DNA from: Lentimicrobiaceae bacterium
GTDB taxonomy: Bacteria > Bacteroidota > Bacteroidia > Bacteroidales > WCHB1-69
DNA length: 9,572 nucleotides
Assembly: GCA_009787675.1 (NCBI GenBank)
Contig: WQSU01000075.1
Coordinates: 1 to 9,572, forward strand
Direction of reading: 5' to 3'
The position numbers and the translations under genes are program-made. Below, piece after piece: positions 5,962 through 9,572 of the stretch (the stretch's first letter is position 1; each line of letters begins with the position of its first letter). The notes under the pieces are model-generated. The model did no database searches. It saw only the letters and a list, made by a program, of their open reading frames with translations, and had not been told where the DNA came from.

Positions 5962-6003
5962 TTTAATGAATTTGCCTTGCTGCAAATCTCATAACTCATT
6001 AAA
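5962..6003 (+). other. Second hairpin in the rplL-rpoB spacer
   Basis: TTTAATGA (5962-5969) pairs perfectly with TCATTAAA (5996-6003). Immediately inside it, ATTTGC (5970-5975) pairs with GCAAAT (5982-5987) around a CTTGCT loop. The 5' arms are contiguous, while the 3' side has an 8-base bulge (5988-5995). Its 5' arm uses the T tract that follows the first hairpin, so the two structures may influence one another. No T tract follows, so it is not itself an intrinsic terminator. The outer stem is AT-rich; only the inner stem is likely to be stable alone. Confidence 0.45.
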
Positions 6004-6046
6004 TACTAAGTTGTTCTTGATTCATTAACCTCTAAAATTTAATCCA

Positions 6047-9000
6047 TTGGCAACAAAAAGCAGTAATCAAAGATTCAATTTTACAACCACAAAACAAGTG
6101 GAATATCCTGACTTTTTGGATATACAAATAAAATCATTCCAAGAATTTTTTCAAATAGATACAGATGCGGAGAAAAGAAGCCATGAAGGGCTTTATAACG
6201 TATTTCAAGAAAATTTCCCAATTGTGGATGCACGTAATAGTTTCTTGTTAGAATTTCAAGACTATTACTTGGAAGCGCCTCGCTATTCTACCGATGAATG
6301 TTTGGAAAGAGGGCTGACTTTCAGTGTCCCCTTGAAAGTGAAACTGAAACTTTCGTGTAACGATATTGAACACGAAGATTTTGAAACAGTTATTCAAGAT
6401 GTGTATTTGGGGATGGTTCCTTACATGACCCCACGAGGAACATTTATTATCAATGGCGCAGAACGCGTGGTGGTGTCTCAGCTGCACCGCTCCCCAGGCG
6501 TTTTCTTTGGCTCATCCTTCCACAACAACGGTTCGCAACTCTATTCAGCGCGAATTATCCCGTTTAAAGGCTCATGGATGGAATTTACTACCGACATCAA
6601 CAATGTGATGTATGCGTACATTGATAGAAAAAAGAAATTACCCGTAACCACTTTGTTGAGAGCAATCGGTTACGAAACCGACAAGGATATTTTGGATATC
6701 TTTAATATTGCTGAAGAAGTGAAGGTTACGAAAGTTAACCTTAAAAAATGTGTAGGCAAAAAATTAGCCGCTCGCGTAATGAAAGTACGTACGGAGGACT
6801 TTGTGGACGGTGAAACGGGTGAAGTAGTAAACATTGAGCGTACGGAGCTCATTATTGACAGAGAAGTAATATTGGAAGACAAACATATTCAAATGATTAT
6901 GGACGCCAATATCAAAACGGTGCTCTTCCATACCGAAGATGAAAATAAAACTGATTATTCAATCATATTCAATACGTTGCAAAAAGATACGGCAAACTCT
7001 GAAAAACAGGCGCTGGAATATATCTACCTGCAACTCCGCAATACGGCTCCCCCAGATGAAGAAGCTGCAAGAACTGCGTTGGAAAAACTCTTTTTCTCCG
7101 ACAAACGTTACGACTTGGGCGAAGTGGGCAGATTCCGTATCAATAAAAAATTAGGGTTAAATACCTCTATGGATGTGAGAGTATTAACCAAAGAAGATAT
7201 TATCTCCATTATTCGCCATTTGGTACAGCTAATCAACTCAAGAACTGAAGTTGACGATATTGACCACTTGAGCAACCGCCGTGTGAGAACGGTAGGAGAA
7301 CAACTATACAATCAATTTAGCTTGGGTTTGGCAAGAATGTCGAGAACTATTCGCGAAAAAATGAATGTTCGTGATAACGAAGTGTTTACACCTGCCGATT
7401 TGATCAACTCCAAAACGCTTTCTTCGGTAATCAATTCGTTTTTCGGAACCAATCAGTTATCGCAGTTTATGGACCAAACCAATCCGCTTTCGGAACTTAC
7501 GCACAAAAGAAGAATTTCGGCGTTGGGTCCCGGCGGTTTGTCCCGTGAAAGAGCTGGCTTTGAGGTGCGCGACGTACACTACACCCACTACGGTCGTTTG
7601 TGTACCATCGAGACCCCTGAAGGTCCAAACATTGGTTTGATCTCCTCCCTTTGCGTTTTTGCAAAAATTAACAATTTAGGATTTATCGAAACGCCTTATA
7701 AAAAGGTAATAGAAGGTGTTGTACAACTCAATGAGCCGTCAATCTTTTTAAGTGCTGAGGAAGAGGAAAATAAGATTATCGCGCAAGCCAAAACCAATAT
7801 TAACGAAAAAGGTGTCTTGGAAGAGAAAGTTAAAGCACGCCAATTGGCAGATTATCCTATTGTTGCTAAAGAACAGGTGGATTTGATTGACATAGCGCCA
7901 AACCAAATCGCTTCCATCGCGGCTTCCTTGATTCCCTTTTTGGAAAACGATGACGCGAACCGCGCCTTGATGGGCTCAAACATGATGCGTCAAGCAGTGC
8001 CGCTCTTGTGCCCCGAAGTGCCTATTGTGGGTACAGGTTTAGAGAGAAGAGTGGCGTACGATTCCCGCTCACAACTCAGAGCTGAAGGAACTGGTACGGT
8101 TGAATATGTGGATGGCGAAAGAATTAAAATTAACTACGACTATACTGAAAATGACGAACTTACAAACTTCGACTCTAACATTAAAGAGTATGAATTGCAG
8201 AAGTTTAAGAGAACCAACCAAAACTCATGTATCAATATTAAACCTTTAGTAAGAAAAGGCCAAAAAGTGAACAAAGGAGATGTGATTACAGAAGGTTACG
8301 CCACAAAAGACGGCGAATTGGCACTGGGTAGAAACATGATGGTAGCCTTTATGCCCTGGAAAGGATACAACTTTGAGGATGCTATTGTGATTTCTGAAAA
8401 AGTGGTGAAAGAAGATATATTTACCTCTATTCATATTGAAGAATTTACGTTGGAAGTGCGCGATACCAAACGCGGTATTGAAGAATTAACCAACGATATC
8501 CCTAATGTGGCTTCAGAAGCTACCAAAGATTTGACCGAAGACGGTTTGATTCGTATTGGCGCAGAAGTGAAAGAGGGCGATATATTAATTGGAAAAATAA
8601 CACCAAAAGGAGAATCTTATCCTACTCCTGAAGAAAAACTGTTGCGCGCCATTTTTGGCGACAAGGCAGGCGATGTGAAAGATGCTTCCTTAAAAGCGCC
8701 TCCTTCTATGAAAGGAGTGGTAATTGGCGCAAAATCAATGTCAAGATTGGTGAAAGACAGAAAAACCAGAACCAGAGATAAAGATATTCTTGAAGAAATT
8801 GAAACCCGTTACGCTACCCTTAAAAATAATTTGCGAGAAGAATTAATTGCCAAGTTATACAAAATGTTAGACGGCAAAATTTCTCATAATGTTTATGATA
8901 ATATGAGAAATGTAATTGTTTCCAAAGGCGGTAAATTTTCACAGAAAATCCTTAACGGAATTAATTATATGACCATCAGCGTTTCTAAATGGACTAATGA

Positions 9001-9572
9001 TCTTAAAGTGAACCAAATGGTTGCAGATACCATCCGTAATTATTTGGCAAAAGACCGCTACTATTATTCTTTGGAAACTCGCGAGAAATTTGATGCTACC
9101 ATCGGAAGTGAGTTGCCAAGCGGCATTGTGCAAATGGCAAAGGTTTATATTGCAGAGAAACGTAAACTCAAAGTAGGAGATAAAATGGCAGGACGTCATG
9201 GAAACAAAGGTATTGTTGCCAAGATTGTTCGCGAAGAAGATATGCCGTTTATGGAAAACGGAACTCCTGTGGACATTGTGTTGAACCCGCTGGGTGTACC
9301 TTCCCGTATGAACTTGGGACAGATTTACGAAACTGTGCTCGGTTGGGCAGGCAAAACCCTCGGAATGAAATTTGCAACGCCTATCTTTGATGGCGCTACT
9401 ATTGAACAAATCAATGAACTGATGGAGCAAGCCAAACTGCCACAAAATGGTAATGTTCAATTATATGACGGTGAAACCGGCGAAAAATTCCACCAAAAAG
9501 TAACCGCAGGTTATATTTATATGATCAAACTGCACCACATGGTGGATGACAAAATGCACGCTCGTTCCATCG
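6047..9572 (+). CDS. rpoB: DNA-directed RNA polymerase subunit beta, 3'-truncated by window edge
   Basis: The beta subunit forms half of the polymerase catalytic cleft. The window holds 1175 complete codons in one uninterrupted frame to its end; Bacteroidota RpoB is about 1270 residues, so about 100 C-terminal codons are missing. Start: the only initiator in frame before the conserved N-terminus is TTG at 6047, giving MATKSSNQRFNF, the family's usual opening. A stop at 6026-6028 closes the frame upstream and no ATG lies between. Visible landmarks are YPDFLDIQ (residues 20-27), GAERVVVSQLHRSPGVFFG, the rifampicin pocket (465-491) with FFGTNQLSQFMDQTNPLSE and HKRRISALGPGG, ETPEGPNIGLI, and the catalytic-centre segment GDKMAGRHGNKG (1044-1055) with the two invariant lysines. 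Ser490-type and His486 rifampicin-contact positions keep the sensitive residues. rpoC is expected just downstream, outside the window. Confidence 0.97.
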   Translation, partial: MATKSSNQRFNFTTTKQVEYPDFLDIQIKSFQEFFQIDTDAEKRSHEGLYNVFQENFPIVDARNSFLLEFQDYYLEAPRYSTDECLERGLTFSVPLKVKLKLSCNDIEHEDFETVIQDVYLGMVPYMTPRGTFIINGAERVVVSQLHRSPGVFFGSSFHNNGSQLYSARIIPFKGSWMEFTTDINNVMYAYIDRKKKLPVTTLLRAIGYETDKDILDIFNIAEEVKVTKVNLKKCVGKKLAARVMKVRTEDFVDGETGEVVNIERTELIIDREVILEDKHIQMIMDANIKTVLFHTEDENKTDYSIIFNTLQKDTANSEKQALEYIYLQLRNTAPPDEEAARTALEKLFFSDKRYDLGEVGRFRINKKLGLNTSMDVRVLTKEDIISIIRHLVQLINSRTEVDDIDHLSNRRVRTVGEQLYNQFSLGLARMSRTIREKMNVRDNEVFTPADLINSKTLSSVINSFFGTNQLSQFMDQTNPLSELTHKRRISALGPGGLSRERAGFEVRDVHYTHYGRLCTIETPEGPNIGLISSLCVFAKINNLGFIETPYKKVIEGVVQLNEPSIFLSAEEEENKIIAQAKTNINEKGVLEEKVKARQLADYPIVAKEQVDLIDIAPNQIASIAASLIPFLENDDANRALMGSNMMRQAVPLLCPEVPIVGTGLERRVAYDSRSQLRAEGTGTVEYVDGERIKINYDYTENDELTNFDSNIKEYELQKFKRTNQNSCINIKPLVRKGQKVNKGDVITEGYATKDGELALGRNMMVAFMPWKGYNFEDAIVISEKVVKEDIFTSIHIEEFTLEVRDTKRGIEELTNDIPNVASEATKDLTEDGLIRIGAEVKEGDILIGKITPKGESYPTPEEKLLRAIFGDKAGDVKDASLKAPPSMKGVVIGAKSMSRLVKDRKTRTRDKDILEEIETRYATLKNNLREELIAKLYKMLDGKISHNVYDNMRNVIVSKGGKFSQKILNGINYMTISVSKWTNDLKVNQMVADTIRNYLAKDRYYYSLETREKFDATIGSELPSGIVQMAKVYIAEKRKLKVGDKMAGRHGNKGIVAKIVREEDMPFMENGTPVDIVLNPLGVPSRMNLGQIYETVLGWAGKTLGMKFATPIFDGATIEQINELMEQAKLPQNGNVQLYDGETGEKFHQKVTAGYIYMIKLHHMVDDKMHARSI

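Noticed and set aside
6011..6022. boxA-like TGTTCTT antitermination site before rpoB
   Set aside because: Only about 7 of 12 positions match the boxA consensus, which is not convincing in T-rich DNA.
8939..9460. 173-codon open frame on the minus strand
   Set aside because: It lies wholly inside rpoB, whose plus-strand coding is strongly conserved here; the translation has no recognisable domain and is a shadow of rpoB codon use.
6047..9572. Frameshift or broken rpoB, because no single closed ORF is apparent
   Set aside because: Translation from TTG 6047 stays in one frame through all conserved motifs to the last base; it merely lacks its stop because the window ends.

Overview
This window is ordinary core genome of a member of the Bacteroidota. 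The evidence is the AT-leaning DNA, the lack of Shine-Dalgarno sequences before ATGs that instead follow A-rich stretches, a perfect TAnnTTTG-type -7 promoter box at 2651-2658, and the Bacteroidota-like proteins. These include a TlpA-like thioredoxin with a helical pre-domain, a DUF2147 secreted protein, and a RpoB with the segment DVHYTHYGRLC. I cannot place it below phylum with confidence. I see no mobile element, CRISPR array, RNA gene or defence system, and I do not claim a new biological system here.

Left part (1-2558). Three genes are packed stop-to-start on the plus strand: the 3' part of a TlpA/ResA-like thioredoxin-fold protein (cut by the window start), phosphatidylserine synthase pssA, and a LOG-family (TIGR00730) nucleotide hydrolase. 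They overlap by 1 and 4 bases, so they are very likely one translationally coupled transcript. A small exported DUF2147 protein follows, possibly from its own weak promoter.

Middle (2559-2858). This 300-base gene-free stretch holds a possible weak terminator, a consensus Bacteroidota -7 box, and about 190 bases of likely untranslated leader with short palindromes, a repeated 9-mer and tiny ORFs. It precedes secE.

Right part (2859-9572). This is the classic secE-nusG-rplK-rplA-rplJ-rplL-rpoB cluster, in conserved order and on one strand. It makes a translocon subunit, a transcription elongation factor, the L11/L1 stalk-base proteins, the L10/L12 stalk and the RNA polymerase beta subunit. The first intergenic gaps are 22-43 bases. 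The last two are much longer: 123 bases before rplL, extremely AT-rich with a heptamer repeat, and 149 bases before rpoB, with two consecutive hairpins. These are the likely places where the cell sets the high L12 and lower RpoB output. rpoB starts at TTG and runs off the right edge with about its last 100 codons missing.

The most interesting signals are regulatory: the rplL-rpoB hairpins, the rplJ-rplL AT repeat, repeated TCATTAA words in the intergenic gaps, the secE leader and the rpoB TTG start.
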